From JAOARY01 sp045345765 (GTDB lineage: Bacteria; Bacillota; Clostridia; Peptostreptococcales; Peptostreptococcaceae), in NCBI GenBank assembly GCA_045345765.1, contig CP148265.1, positions 1,178,001 through 1,242,000 of the forward strand: a DNA stretch of 64,000 bases, written 5' to 3'. The notes under the pieces are model-generated. The model was not told where the DNA came from and did not search any database. It was given only the letters and a program-made list of their open reading frames with translations. Position numbers and translations under genes: made by a program. Shown here in pieces: positions 9,681 through 19,298 of the stretch. Position 1 is the stretch's first letter; the number at the start of each line of letters is the position of its first letter.

Positions 9681-10010
9681 TTAATCTATAAGCTTTACTT
9701 TTACTTTATGGTCTTTTACTTCTTCTTGATTTAAATATGCATAAGACATTATTATTACCTTATCATTCTTTTCAAAATAACGTGCAGCCGCTCCATTTAA
9801 ACAAATAGTATCCGAACCACGTTCTCCCTTTATTGCATAAGTTTCAATCCTTGCACCATTATTAAGATTTACTACATGAACCTTTTCGTATTCATAAATT
9901 TCAACCTCATCCATATAATCTTCATCTATTGTTATAGAACCTTTGTATTCCAAATTAGCCTCTGTAACTACTGCTCTATGAATCTTTGCCTTTAACATTT
10001 CTATCATCAT
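9681..10010 (-). CDS. panD: Aspartate 1-decarboxylase
   Basis: PanD makes beta-alanine from L-aspartate for pantothenate synthesis. The proenzyme self-cleaves at a Gly-Ser bond to form a pyruvoyl group; that site is YKGSITID (GS at residues 24-25). The N-terminal MLKAKIHRA signature and the internal NGARIETYAI motif are present. The length of 109 aa is slightly short against the usual 115-130. The start ATG overlaps the panC stop by four bases (ATGA), with RBS GGGGAG inside the panC end, so translation is coupled. Confidence 0.96.
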   Translation of the reverse strand: MMIEMLKAKIHRAVVTEANLEYKGSITIDEDYMDEVEIYEYEKVHVVNLNNGARIETYAIKGERGSDTICLNGAAARYFEKNDKVIIMSYAYLNQEEVKDHKVKVKLID

Positions 10011-10897
10011 ATCATAAACTCCCCTTTATCATATCTATATACCAAATTATCAATAAGTCTAGCTCTTCCAAACTTATTAGCAATTGCAATTATACAATCC
10101 TTATTAATCTCTGTTATATCTTTTATTTCATTTGTATCAACTATTTTTAGATAGTCTAATTTTGATTCTATATTCTTATCAATAGAACTATCTAAGTAGT
10201 TTTTCATAAGTTCAATAACTTCATTTGACTTTATTATCTCTTTATTTGACCTCTTTTCATTAATAAAATCCCTTGCTTTAATAAGTGATTTATAAAGATT
10301 TATGGAATTTAATCTTTCAGCTTTAGTAAGATACTTATTTCTTGAACTCATCGCAAGTCCATCTTCTTCTCTTATAGTATTTACAAGATTTATATTTATA
10401 TCAAAATTAAAATCCTCAATAAGTCTTTTGACTACAAAAAACTGTTGTATGTCTTTTTTGCCAAAATAAACATTAGTCGGATTTATTATATTAAAAAACT
10501 TCGTCAAAACCGTACAAACACCTTTAAAATGACCTTCTCTACTAAGTCCACATAAATTAGCAGACAAATCATTAACATCTGCAAAAGTCTTATAATTACT
10601 TGGATACATCTCTTTTTCATCTGGTACAAATATAAGCTCTACATTATTTTTGTCACATAAAGCTTCATCTGCGTCTAAGTCTCTAGGATATGATGATAAA
10701 TCTTCATTAACTCCAAACTGTATTGGATTAACAAATATCGAAACAATCACTTTATCATTATTCTTTCTAGCTTGCTTTATAAGAGCTTCATGACCATCAT
10801 GCAAATATCCCATAGTTGGCACATAACCTATTTTTAGACCTTCTAAATTCCAAGCTTTAGTTATATTTCTTATCTCATTTATATTAGAAACAATCAT
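10007..10897 (-). CDS. panC: Pantothenate synthetase (pantoate-beta-alanine ligase)
   Basis: PanC condenses pantoate and beta-alanine with ATP. The N-terminal PTMGYLHDGHEALI segment contains the ATP-binding HxGH motif, and KKDIQQFFVVKRL plus AMSSRNKYL are typical PanC motifs. The ATG at 10897, preceded by TTGGAGG, is chosen over the upstream GTG at 10915, giving 296 residues. It lies between panB and panD in the same operon and overlaps panD by four bases. Confidence 0.97.
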   Translation of the reverse strand: MIVSNINEIRNITKAWNLEGLKIGYVPTMGYLHDGHEALIKQARKNNDKVIVSIFVNPIQFGVNEDLSSYPRDLDADEALCDKNNVELIFVPDEKEMYPSNYKTFADVNDLSANLCGLSREGHFKGVCTVLTKFFNIINPTNVYFGKKDIQQFFVVKRLIEDFNFDININLVNTIREEDGLAMSSRNKYLTKAERLNSINLYKSLIKARDFINEKRSNKEIIKSNEVIELMKNYLDSSIDKNIESKLDYLKIVDTNEIKDITEINKDCIIAIANKFGRARLIDNLVYRYDKGEFMI

Positions 10898-11032
10898 GTT
10901 GACCTCCAAATTCACATATAAAATTTTTATTATCCATCAATCTAAATTCTTAAAATCTCAAACTTATTTTAAAAAACTAATTCACAATAAATTTTATTTT
11001 AATTTTTTTAATGAAATTTATTTTAATTCTTT
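10898..11032 (-). other. panB-panC intergenic gap
   Basis: This 135-bp AT-rich stretch inside the operon contains near-repeats of TTTTAAT(G/T)AAATTTTATTT. I see no terminator or ORF, so read-through is likely. Confidence 0.5.
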
Positions 11033-11860
11033 TTAATAAATTTTATTTAAAACTTCCTCTTTTAATGTAAAACTATGTTCATCTTTTGGAAAACTAAGAT
11101 TGTCTACTTCTTCTTTATATAAATCAATTCCTTTAATTATTTGTGATTTGACATCAGAAAACACTTTTACGAATTTTGGCTTAAAATCAAATAATATATT
11201 TAACATATCTTTATAAACCAAAATCTGTCCATCACAATGGCTTCCTGAACCAATTCCTATTACAGGTATTTTCAACTTATCACTAATCATCTTTGCAACT
11301 TGCTTAGGAACACATTCCAAAACAATCGAAAACACGCCTGCTTCTTCTAGTAATAATGCATCTTCCATAAGTTTTTTAATGGAATCTTCATCCTTCCCTT
11401 GAACCTTGTATCCACCCATTTCATTGATACTTTGAGGTGTTAGTCCAAGATGACCCATAACAGGAATCTTGTTATTTATAAGTTTTTTGATATGGCTTAG
11501 AATCTCCTTACCACCCTCTAATTTAACAGCGTTACAATAACCTTGCTTCATAAGTTTTCCTGCATTTTTTAGAGTATCTTCCTCGTTAACCCCATAAGAC
11601 ATAAAAGGCATATCACAAACAACAAGTGAATTTTTAGCCCCTCTTGTTACAGCTTTTAGATGGTGTAACATCTCATCTAAGGTTACTGAAAGAGTGTTTT
11701 CGTGACCTAAAACAACCATACCCAAAGAATCTCCAACCAAAATACCATCAATATCGCATTCATCAATAATTCTAGCCATCGAATAATCATAAGCTGTTAG
11801 CATTTTAATCTTCTTTCCTTCATTTTTTAATCTCTTAAATGTTTCTACCGTCTTTTTCAT
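11033..11860 (-). CDS. panB: 3-methyl-2-oxobutanoate hydroxymethyltransferase
   Basis: PanB transfers a hydroxymethyl group from methylene-THF to 2-ketoisovalerate, producing ketopantoate. Typical motifs are KKIKMLTAYDYSMARI, the metal-binding DGILVGDSLGMVVLGH, VVCDMPFMSYG, and GHLGLTPQS. The length of 275 aa is normal. It starts 16 bp after the DUF2520 gene on the same strand, indicating one transcript. Confidence 0.98.
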   Translation of the reverse strand: MKKTVETFKRLKNEGKKIKMLTAYDYSMARIIDECDIDGILVGDSLGMVVLGHENTLSVTLDEMLHHLKAVTRGAKNSLVVCDMPFMSYGVNEEDTLKNAGKLMKQGYCNAVKLEGGKEILSHIKKLINNKIPVMGHLGLTPQSINEMGGYKVQGKDEDSIKKLMEDALLLEEAGVFSIVLECVPKQVAKMISDKLKIPVIGIGSGSHCDGQILVYKDMLNILFDFKPKFVKVFSDVKSQIIKGIDLYKEEVDNLSFPKDEHSFTLKEEVLNKIY

Positions 11861-11876
11861 ATTAACCCTCCCATCA

Positions 11877-12722
11877 CTAATCCTTAATTACAAAATCAAA
11901 TTCATCAGTTTCGATATTTAATATATCAAAAATCTCCAAAGTCAAATCTTTGTATATATTAAAATCACTTTCATTCATTATTTTTAGATGTTTGTTTAAT
12001 GACTCAAAATCTTTTCTACTCGCTGGTCCTGTTATACTTTTACTAACTCCTTTTTCAAACAAATTATTGATATTTGTCTTTATAAGTGGCTTTAGACAAT
12101 TTAAGGCTTCTTCTTTACTAAAACCTATGTCTTTTAAATATTTTAGACTTTTGTTTATAAGAGGAATTATTAAATTTGAGCATATAACACAGCTTAGATG
12201 ATATTTTTCTTTATTATTTGAATCAATCACCTTAATATTAGTATTCATTGATCTAAAATAATCGCATAAAAAATCTAGGTATTTAAAATCCCCTTCAATA
12301 GTAAAATAAACATCTTTTAAATTGTATGAATCAAATTTTGTGGAAAATGGATATATAGGATGGATAGTATAGAAATACAAATTAGAACTTATGTCTTTTT
12401 TAAAAAAGATTTTACTCGATAAAACTCCGCTACAATGGCATATTATTTTATCTTTTTTGATATTCTTTAGATAATCTTTGATACTTAGATAAGCATTTAA
12501 AATATTTGAATCATTTGTAGTAATAAATAAAAGATCATTATCCTTTACAAAAGCATTTATGTCTTTATAAGCTTTACCTCCTACAAATTCACTCGCTTTT
12601 ACTGCATCTTTATAGTCTTTTGAATAATAAGAAATATTACATTCTTTATTTAAAGATATGTATTTTCCAATCGAAAAAGCTACTTTTCCTGCACCTAAAA
12701 AGCCTATATTTATTTTTATCAC
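11877..12722 (-). CDS. Rossmann/DUF2520 protein, probable PanG-type ketopantoate reductase
   Basis: The likely start is GTG 12722, nine bases after AGAAGG, giving 281 residues; a TTG at 12749 is also in frame. The N-terminus IGFLGAGKVAFSIGKY is a GxGxxx NAD(P)-binding motif, and the C-terminal half (about 140-281) matches DUF2520. As first gene of an operon with panB, panC and panD, and with no classical panE nearby, it is best explained as the ketopantoate reductase step. DUF2520-type proteins of this kind have been described as PanG. The enzyme assignment is inferred from context. Confidence 0.75.
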   Translation of the reverse strand: MIKINIGFLGAGKVAFSIGKYISLNKECNISYYSKDYKDAVKASEFVGGKAYKDINAFVKDNDLLFITTNDSNILNAYLSIKDYLKNIKKDKIICHCSGVLSSKIFFKKDISSNLYFYTIHPIYPFSTKFDSYNLKDVYFTIEGDFKYLDFLCDYFRSMNTNIKVIDSNNKEKYHLSCVICSNLIIPLINKSLKYLKDIGFSKEEALNCLKPLIKTNINNLFEKGVSKSITGPASRKDFESLNKHLKIMNESDFNIYKDLTLEIFDILNIETDEFDFVIKD

Positions 12723-12749
12723 CTCAATTTGCCTTCTTTTGATAGACAA

Positions 12750-13236
12750 TTGATTTATCTAAATAAAATCTTTTTGTATAAAAAGGTGTAGTTCATAAGA
12801 TACTACCCAACGTTTAAATTTTTACATAAAATTTTATTTTTTTCAATAGTTATTATTTTTTCAATTTTATTATATTTTTCTTTTTAAATATTCTTATAAT
12901 ATTGATAATAAAAAATTAATTAAATATACATATTAATTTAATATTTTTATGTTAAATTAAGTATAATAATACAAAAGTCTTATAAAATTCGTTGCAAAAT
13001 TATTACAAAAGTATTAAAATTTAAATATTTTATAAAAGCTTATTTAATAAACATATAAAGTATGTTAAAATATCAAAATAAATATATAAAATATATTAAA
13101 ATATAAAAAACTAATAAATATATGTGACTATTCTAATAAGAAAAATCTAAAAATATATTGTGCTTTAAACTTATAAAAAAGCATATCTTAGCTTAATTTC
13201 TTAATTTGATAGTCCAAAATTTTAGGGGGAAAAATT
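12750..13236. other. Long AT-rich intergenic region between divergent operons
   Basis: It separates the minus-strand pan operon from the plus-strand BI-1 gene and must contain both promoters. A small hairpin GTAGT...ACTAC lies near 12788-12806. No ORF with a ribosome site was found. Confidence 0.5.
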
Positions 13237-13959
13237 ATGTATAATGATTTTGAAAATGGAATGCAAAACAATTCTGTTTTGAATGAAGAACAAATTGAAG
13301 ATATTCAAATTGCCTTTTTAAATAAAGTATTTGGATATATGTCATTTGCTCTTATTTTAACTGCTGTAGTTGCTTTTATCGTCGCTCATACGCCTACATT
13401 ACTTTATTCACTTTATCGTAATCCATTTTTAATATATGGATTATTTGGTTGTGAATTATTATTGGTAGGATTTTTATCAAGAAGAGTTTATAAGATGAAT
13501 CCAGCTACAGCACTTATGATGTTTATAGTTTATTCTATTATAAATGGAATTACTTTATCTTATGTTTTTGTTGTATACACAGGTAATTCAGTATCTTCAG
13601 CATTTTTCATAACAGCAATAACATTTTTAACTATGTCTTTTGTTGGTTTCAAAACAAAAGCTGATTTAACTAAATTTAGTAGTCTGTTTACTATGGCACT
13701 TTTAGGAATTATTCTTGCAAGCTTATGCAATATATTCTTACAAAGTACATCTTTAATGTGGATTATAAGTTATGTTGGTATATTTGTGTTTATAGGTTTG
13801 ATTGCTTATGATACTCAAAAATTAAAGCATATGAGTTTAATAGCTTACCAAAATGGCGGAGTTGCTACAAACTTAGCAATAGTAGGTGCATTAGCTTTAT
13901 ATCTTGATTTTATTAATATATTCCTATTCATATTAAGAATTTTTGGAGATAGAGATTAA
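13237..13959 (+). CDS. Bax inhibitor-1/YccA family integral membrane protein
   Basis: This 240-residue protein has seven hydrophobic helices and standard BI-1/YbhL features: KVFGYMSFALILTAVVAF near the N-terminus, a central MFIVYSIINGITLSYVF, and the C-terminal pair IGLIAYDTQKLK and ALYLDFINIFLFILRIFG with conserved aspartates. RBS AGGGGG precedes the ATG. Family members such as B. subtilis YetJ are pH-gated Ca2+ leak channels; here the role is inferred. It is monocistronic with its own terminator. Confidence 0.93.
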   Translation: MYNDFENGMQNNSVLNEEQIEDIQIAFLNKVFGYMSFALILTAVVAFIVAHTPTLLYSLYRNPFLIYGLFGCELLLVGFLSRRVYKMNPATALMMFIVYSIINGITLSYVFVVYTGNSVSSAFFITAITFLTMSFVGFKTKADLTKFSSLFTMALLGIILASLCNIFLQSTSLMWIISYVGIFVFIGLIAYDTQKLKHMSLIAYQNGGVATNLAIVGALALYLDFINIFLFILRIFGDRD

Positions 13960-14030
13960 TAAAAGACAAATAAAAATTATTAAAAACAAATAAGGAAATA
14001 CAAATTATTAAAAACAAATAAAAAAATTTT

Positions 14031-14070
14031 TGGGCTGATAAATCATCTAATTTAACAGCCCTTTTTAGTT
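14031..14070 (+). terminator. Terminator after the BI-1 gene
   Basis: The stem GGGCTG(A)TAAA/TTTA(A)CAGCCC is followed by TTTTTA. A duplicated ~20-bp AT-rich stretch (AAATTATTAAAAACAAATAA type) lies just upstream at about 13976-14020. Confidence 0.85.
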
Positions 14071-14119
14071 ATTTTACTTCTTTTTTAAATGGTGTTAATA
14101 AAGATTTTTAACTTTATTA

Positions 14120-15397
14120 TTATACTTCTTCTATCTTAATATCACTATCTATATTCGCAACTTTAATTTTCTTTTCTAAATAAGAAATATAAATCATACC
14201 AAAAAATGCAACCATTCCAACTAAACCAATTACATACCAAGACATTTTAAATGAATATTTATCAATTATAATACTCATTATTTTGGGACTCAAAAAAATT
14301 CCTGTTCCCATTACAAATCCAATAACAGCATTAAATCTCCCTCTGAAATTAACAGGTGTCATACTCATTATGAAAATATTATTATTAGTAGTCATTATTA
14401 TTTCACCAAAAGTCCAAATTACAGTTGATATTACATACATAAATACATAATCTTTTGAAAAAGCTAAAAGAAAGAATCCTAATGTAGTTAAAAACATAGC
14501 TTTAACTATATTATTTATAGCTCTTTTGTGCTTTAAAAGTTCTGTTAAAAACATAGTAAAAACTACAACGATAATAGCATTTAAACTCATCATAAGTCCG
14601 TAAAATTTTGAACCTTGTGTATCACCAAAGAAATTAGTTATTTGAAGTGGTAAAGCAAAACTACATTGAGAATATATAAATGAATTTAGCATTGAAAATA
14701 AAACAAATAAAAGTAATATAGGTCTTTTCATAAGAACATTAAATATATGTCCTTCCTCTAATTTTTCATGACCTTTAACTTCTTTCATCTTCGCTTTATC
14801 TAATTTCGTTTCTTTTACAAATAATATTACTAAAGCTATTGAAATCAAAGTCGTTATTGCATCTCCATAAAAGAATAATGTTACATAATTTGCAAGCAAA
14901 AATCCCCCTAACATTGGCCCTATTGCAGTTCCAACATTAATCCCTAAATATATAAGTGCATATGCTCTTTTTCTTTGAATATCATCTTCACATATATCAG
15001 CAACCATAGCTGAACTAATTGGCGAGACCATAGAATGACAAAATGTAGCTATTATAAGAAATACGGGTATAAGCTTAGGTTTATCTAAACAATAATAGCC
15101 TGCAAAAATATAGCAAAATGCACCTATAATCGTCGCTATTACATAAATGTTTTTTCTCCCTCTTTTATCTGCTATACTTCCTCCAATAAAGGGTGCGACC
15201 ATAACAAGCACTCCTGATAAAGCAATATACTCAGATATTTGCTTTACATCCCAAGATAGATATTTTTTCATAAATATAGCCAAAAAGGCAACTACAAATC
15301 CACCAATTCTATTTACTACTCTTGAAATAAATAAAATATAAATACTTCTTGGTAATTCCCCATAATTTTTTTTAACATAATCAATAATCTTATACAT
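14120..15397 (-). CDS. MFS transporter, probable drug/solute exporter
   Basis: This 425-residue protein has 12 predicted TM helices and a canonical MFS motif A after TM2 (GGSIADKRGRKN, about residues 73-84). A second proline/glycine-rich stretch in TM5 (NVGTAIGPMLGGFLLANY) resembles motif C of drug:H+ antiporters. The start ATG follows GGGGTG. The substrate is unknown. Its leader carries a hairpin followed by T residues (see 15431-15471). Confidence 0.85.
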   Translation of the reverse strand: MYKIIDYVKKNYGELPRSIYILFISRVVNRIGGFVVAFLAIFMKKYLSWDVKQISEYIALSGVLVMVAPFIGGSIADKRGRKNIYVIATIIGAFCYIFAGYYCLDKPKLIPVFLIIATFCHSMVSPISSAMVADICEDDIQRKRAYALIYLGINVGTAIGPMLGGFLLANYVTLFFYGDAITTLISIALVILFVKETKLDKAKMKEVKGHEKLEEGHIFNVLMKRPILLLFVLFSMLNSFIYSQCSFALPLQITNFFGDTQGSKFYGLMMSLNAIIVVVFTMFLTELLKHKRAINNIVKAMFLTTLGFFLLAFSKDYVFMYVISTVIWTFGEIIMTTNNNIFIMSMTPVNFRGRFNAVIGFVMGTGIFLSPKIMSIIIDKYSFKMSWYVIGLVGMVAFFGMIYISYLEKKIKVANIDSDIKIEEV

Positions 15398-15430
15398 AGA
15401 TCACCCCAGTTTTTATTTTTATCACTATAA

Positions 15431-15471
15431 AAAAGCTATAAAAAATCGCTAAAAACATTCTTATAGCTTTT
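15431..15471 (-). promoter_or_regulatory. Hairpin in the MFS gene leader (possible attenuator)
   Basis: The perfect stem AAAAGCTATAA/TTATAGCTTTT lies 34 bp upstream of the MFS start. On the minus strand it is followed by a T run, so it could end transcription before the gene. It could also simply terminate an upstream transcript. Confidence 0.45.
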
Positions 15472-15656
15472 GTTGATTTTATTATTATACTTTTTAATTT
15501 TCCTTATATCAAGAATTTTTAGAATTTTTAATATTTTTGTAATTAAAGTATTTAAATTATAATATATTTTTTTTATTTACTAAATTTTATTTTAATGGTA
15601 TTTTTTAATTATTTTTTTGGTATAATAATCTTAATAATTAAAGAAAGGAGCAAATT

Positions 15657-15884
15657 ATGATTAAGTTATTTAGAGCAATAAAAAAATTTAACAATTACAA
15701 GCACGAATGGACTTTAAAAGAAATATGTATTATATGTTTTTCTTTTTTAGTTTCTGCTTTTCTTATGTATTATCTCTTTATTGTTCTTAATATATATAAT
15801 GTTTATGTTTTCTTAATTTTGTCAACTTCAATAGCTGTTAAATTACTTATTTCTTTATACCGTTTTTTAAAAGAAAGAACTTAA
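15657..15884 (+). CDS. Small two-TM membrane protein, unknown
   Basis: This 75-residue product has two TM helices (about 22-44 and 48-66) between a basic N-terminus and a basic C-terminal tail (RFLKERT). RBS AAAGGAGC lies six bases before the ATG, and GGTATAAT about 30 bases further upstream looks like a -10 box. No family recognised. Confidence 0.6.
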   Translation: MIKLFRAIKKFNNYKHEWTLKEICIICFSFLVSAFLMYYLFIVLNIYNVYVFLILSTSIAVKLLISLYRFLKERT

Positions 15885-15980
15885 ATAACACTAGATTATC
15901 TCCTAATTATTTATGTAATAAAAAAGAAGAATCTATAAAATAAATTCTCCTTAAAATATTTAAATAAAATCTCCTAGTAT

Positions 15981-16259
15981 TTAATTTACTTTTCGTATTA
16001 ATACTTTGTTTTTGATAAAATTAATAACAAAATCCACAATATAAAAATCTAAAAATAAATTAATAATCTTTATTGATATAAATTGTAATAAAGTTTGGTT
16101 TGCTTTCATATTAAGAATACTATGATATATCGTTAAAAAACTAAACGGATAACCAAAAGAAAAACGATGTTCAAAAGACCTGTAGCTAGGGATAAAAATA
16201 CTTAAAAGTACAATTATTATAGCTAATTTACTTATCTTAAATTTTGAATTTATCTGCAT
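15981..16259 (-). CDS. Small membrane protein, unknown
   Basis: This 92-residue protein has hydrophobic stretches at residues about 10-28 and 60-82. The ATG follows a good TAGGAG. It is the last of three same-strand genes spaced 17-19 bp apart (16554, 16279, 15981), so they likely form an operon. No domain recognised. Confidence 0.55.
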   Translation of the reverse strand: MQINSKFKISKLAIIIVLLSIFIPSYRSFEHRFSFGYPFSFLTIYHSILNMKANQTLLQFISIKIINLFLDFYIVDFVINFIKNKVLIRKVN

Positions 16260-16278
16260 ATCAAACTCCTATTAATAT

Positions 16279-16536
16279 CTAAATAATTACTCTTTGATAC
16301 AATATAATTGCTAATACTAAAATTGCCATAGTCATTGTTATCTTATCAAAATTTCTATCAAAAGATGGGTTTTGATATTTAATTTTTTTATGTCCATATA
16401 GCAAAATAAATAAGACTGGCAAAGATATTACACCAATTAAACGTGCCTTTGAACTATAATATGTTAATGCTAGTATTTGCATAATAAAAAACAAAACTAC
16501 TCCTAATTTATGTATTATATATAATTTCTTTTGCAT
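16279..16536 (-). CDS. Small three-TM membrane protein, unknown
   Basis: This 85-residue protein has three hydrophobic segments (about 8-25, 32-47 and 65-83). It is the middle gene of the three-gene operon, 17 bp downstream of the secreted-protein gene. No family recognised. Confidence 0.55.
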   Translation of the reverse strand: MQKKLYIIHKLGVVLFFIMQILALTYYSSKARLIGVISLPVLFILLYGHKKIKYQNPSFDRNFDKITMTMAILVLAIILYQRVII

Positions 16537-16553
16537 AATTTTTAACCTGCCTT

Positions 16554-17207
16554 TTACTCTGATTTGATATAATAAAGTCCATTTATTAATTTTATATCTT
16601 TAATATAGGTTTCTTTTTGATTCTTTGAATATACCCTAAGTCTTTCTTCACCATTTTTAGATTCAAAATTATAATAAATTATATCTTTATCTTCATAATA
16701 CTTATAAAAAGATATGTATTTAATATTATCTTTAACTATATATTCATTTAATTTATTTACTGTTGGCAAATCATTTGATACATAATAAAATCCATTCTTT
16801 AATATATAGTCATCTTCTACAAAATATCTTAAATCCTTCAAAAATACATTTAGTTTGTTATCTATTTGTCTTATATCTGATAATTCAAAATCCTTATATT
16901 TAGTTGTTACAAGTATATATTCCTTATTTTCTATTACTAATTTACTTTCAGTTGCTTGTTTTTGCTTTGTCTTTTCTTCTAAGAAATACTTATTAAAATC
17001 CTTATCAAATTCATAATTATATTCATCTACATAAGACGAATCGTAAAAATAAATCCTTAAAAATTTCAAACCAGCTTCATCTTGTTCTTCTTTTATATTT
17101 AAGATTTTTTGATTATTATATTTTGAAAATAACGATATTTTAGTATCTGCAAAACTAATCGAAGTAAAAATCAAAAATATAGATAGAAATACTAATAATT
17201 TTTTCAT
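16554..17207 (-). CDS. Secreted hypothetical protein
   Basis: This 217-residue protein starts with a signal peptide (residues 1-20, ending SISFA), followed by a Lys/Tyr/Asp-rich mature region without recognised domain. RBS GAAGGAGG lies five bases before the ATG. It heads the small operon with two membrane proteins. It carries no lipobox cysteine. Confidence 0.65.
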   Translation of the reverse strand: MKKLLVFLSIFLIFTSISFADTKISLFSKYNNQKILNIKEEQDEAGLKFLRIYFYDSSYVDEYNYEFDKDFNKYFLEEKTKQKQATESKLVIENKEYILVTTKYKDFELSDIRQIDNKLNVFLKDLRYFVEDDYILKNGFYYVSNDLPTVNKLNEYIVKDNIKYISFYKYYEDKDIIYYNFESKNGEERLRVYSKNQKETYIKDIKLINGLYYIKSE

Positions 17208-17374
17208 AATAGCCTCCTTCTATTATAGAATTTTATTTTAAATAATTACTTAAAAACAATATAATTACATACTAGCACCAAAATTTTTGACTTTCAATAA
17301 TTTTGAAGCTTTTTTAATAATTTTAAGATTATTGTAACTTTATCATTTATTTTAAACTCACCACTAAGAAAAAT

Positions 17375-17423
17375 GCTACAATATACTGTGTTTTTTTGAA
17401 TTTCTAACATAGTATATTGTAGC
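17375..17423. repeat. Long hairpin downstream of hcp
   Basis: GCTACAATATACTGTG (17375-17390) pairs with CATAGTATATTGTAGC (17408-17423), 15 of 16 positions. It may terminate hcp transcription. The arm is close in sequence to the inner hairpins at 44036-44089 and 20018-20062. Confidence 0.6.
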
Positions 17424-17461
17424 TAAATTACTTAATCAAAAGCTCTATTTTTTTATAAATA

Positions 17462-19123
17462 TTATTTATTCATTTCACCTAAAAATATCTTTAGATCTTT
17501 TTCTACAGTAGTAATGCCTTGTATTCCAAAGTTCTTAACAAGTACATCAGCCACATTTGGTGATAAGAACGCTGGAAGAGTTGGCCCTAAGTGAATGTTT
17601 TTTACTCCAAGATATAATAATGCAAGTAATACTATTACTGCCTTTTGTTCATACCAAGCAATATTATATGCTATTGGAAGCTCATTTACATCTTCAAGTT
17701 CAAACACTTCTTTTAATTTTAAAGCTATAACTGCTAAAGAATATGAATCATTACATTGACCAGCATCTAATACTCTTGGTATTCCACCTATATCTCCTAA
17801 GTTTAATTTATTATATCTATATTTTGCACAACCAGCTGTTAATATTACTGTATCTTTTGGAAGTTCATTAGCAAACTGAGTATAATAATCTCTTGACTTC
17901 ATCCTTCCATCACAACCAGCCATTACAAAGAATTTCTTTATAGCTCCTGATTTAACAGCTTCAACAACTTTATCTGCTAAAGCAAATACTTGAGCGTGTG
18001 CAAATCCACCTACTATTTCTCCTGTTTCTATCTCTGTTGGTGAATCTAATTCCTTAGCTAATTTAATTATTTCACTAAAATCTTTTTTGCCGTCTTTTTC
18101 TACGATATGCTTACAATCTGGAAATCCCGCACTACCAGTTGTAAATATTCTTTGTCTTATTGAGTCATCAGTTGGGGGAACTATGCAGTTAGTTGTAAAT
18201 AATATTGGACCATTAAAAGTTTTAAATTCTTCTCTTTGTTTCCACCAAGCATTACCGTAATTACCTACAAAATTATCGTATTTTTTAAACGCTGGATAAT
18301 AATGCGCTGGTAACATTTCACTATGAGTATATACATCTACTCCAGTACCTTTTGTTTGTTCCAGCAACATTTCTAAATCATTTAAATCATGTCCTGATAT
18401 AAGTATTGCTGGGTTATTTCTAACACCTATATTAACTTTAGTTATTTCTGGATTTCCGTATTTAGATGTATTTGCTTCATCTAATAAAGCCATAGTATCC
18501 ACACCAAATTTACCAGTTTCTAAAGTAAGTGAAACCAAGTCATCAACAGATAAACTATCATCTATTAAAGATGCTAAAGCTCTATTTACAAATTCAAATA
18601 TCTCGTCATTATTTTTATCTAAATTACTTGCATGAACATAGTAAGCGGCAAGACCTTTAAGTCCGTAAGTTACAAGTTCTCTTAGAGATCTTTTGTCTTC
18701 ATCTTTAGTTGCTAATACACCTATTAAATCACTTTCACTCTTTTTGTAAAGTTCTTCTTTAGTTCCAGCTTCAAAATTTATAATATCTAAAGAGTTATCA
18801 AACTCAATATTATTTGATTCTAATTTTGCTTTTATATCATTTCTTAATTTTACAGATTCATTTATAGTCATAACAAATCTATCATCATCAAAATTTGCAT
18901 TAGTTATAGTCATAAAAAGACTTTCTAATGTAAATAAATTAGCATCTTTTATATCCATATTATTTTTCTTTGCTTGATTTACTAAATAAGCTATTCCTTT
19001 TAATGAATATACTAAAACATCTTGTAAATTTGCAGTTTCAGGTTTTTTCCCACATACACCAATCTTTTGACATCCCTTATTTCCTGCATTTTCTTGACAT
19101 TGATAACAAAACATATTACTCAT
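17462..19123 (-). CDS. hcp: Hydroxylamine reductase / hybrid cluster protein
   Basis: Hcp protects anaerobes from NO and related nitrogen species and reduces hydroxylamine in vitro. The N-terminal cysteines have spacing C-x2-C-x8-C-x5-C (C6, C9, C18, C24), the pattern that binds a [4Fe-4S] cluster. Hybrid-cluster ligand motifs are present, including ISGHDLNDLE, NCIVPP, MAGCDGRMKSRDYY, TAGCAKYRYN and DAGQCNDSYS. The length of 553 aa is normal. RBS AGGAGGGG precedes the ATG. The divergent Crp/Fnr-type gene and the shared palindrome at 19271-19284 suggest control by that regulator. Confidence 0.97.
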   Translation of the reverse strand: MSNMFCYQCQENAGNKGCQKIGVCGKKPETANLQDVLVYSLKGIAYLVNQAKKNNMDIKDANLFTLESLFMTITNANFDDDRFVMTINESVKLRNDIKAKLESNNIEFDNSLDIINFEAGTKEELYKKSESDLIGVLATKDEDKRSLRELVTYGLKGLAAYYVHASNLDKNNDEIFEFVNRALASLIDDSLSVDDLVSLTLETGKFGVDTMALLDEANTSKYGNPEITKVNIGVRNNPAILISGHDLNDLEMLLEQTKGTGVDVYTHSEMLPAHYYPAFKKYDNFVGNYGNAWWKQREEFKTFNGPILFTTNCIVPPTDDSIRQRIFTTGSAGFPDCKHIVEKDGKKDFSEIIKLAKELDSPTEIETGEIVGGFAHAQVFALADKVVEAVKSGAIKKFFVMAGCDGRMKSRDYYTQFANELPKDTVILTAGCAKYRYNKLNLGDIGGIPRVLDAGQCNDSYSLAVIALKLKEVFELEDVNELPIAYNIAWYEQKAVIVLLALLYLGVKNIHLGPTLPAFLSPNVADVLVKNFGIQGITTVEKDLKIFLGEMNK

Positions 19124-19226
19124 TTTACCCCTCCTAGTTTTTTATAGATATTTTAAAAATACCTTCACACTCATTATTCCCTAAATAATAATAAATAGTC
19201 GTTAATTTGCTTTTTTAATATGAGTT

Positions 19227-19255
19227 TTGCATTTCTAAATTCATTGTATTATAAT
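19227..19255 (+). promoter_or_regulatory. Promoter of the Crp/Fnr regulator gene
   Basis: TTGCAT (19227-19232), a 17-bp spacer, and TATAAT (19250-19255) form a near-consensus SigA promoter 44 bp before the regulator start. Confidence 0.65.
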
Positions 19256-19270
19256 AAATTATAAAAATCA

Positions 19271-19284
19271 GTTGCATATGCAAC
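19271..19284. promoter_or_regulatory. Perfect palindrome, candidate Crp/Fnr-type operator
   Basis: GTTGCATATGCAAC is a perfect 14-bp palindrome between the divergent hcp and regulator genes. It falls just downstream of the regulator's own promoter. It also falls about 37-41 bp upstream of a plausible hcp start (minus-strand TACAAT/TATAAT near 19244-19253). That fits activation of hcp and autorepression. Confidence 0.6.
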
Positions 19285-19298
19285 AAAAGGGTGATTAT

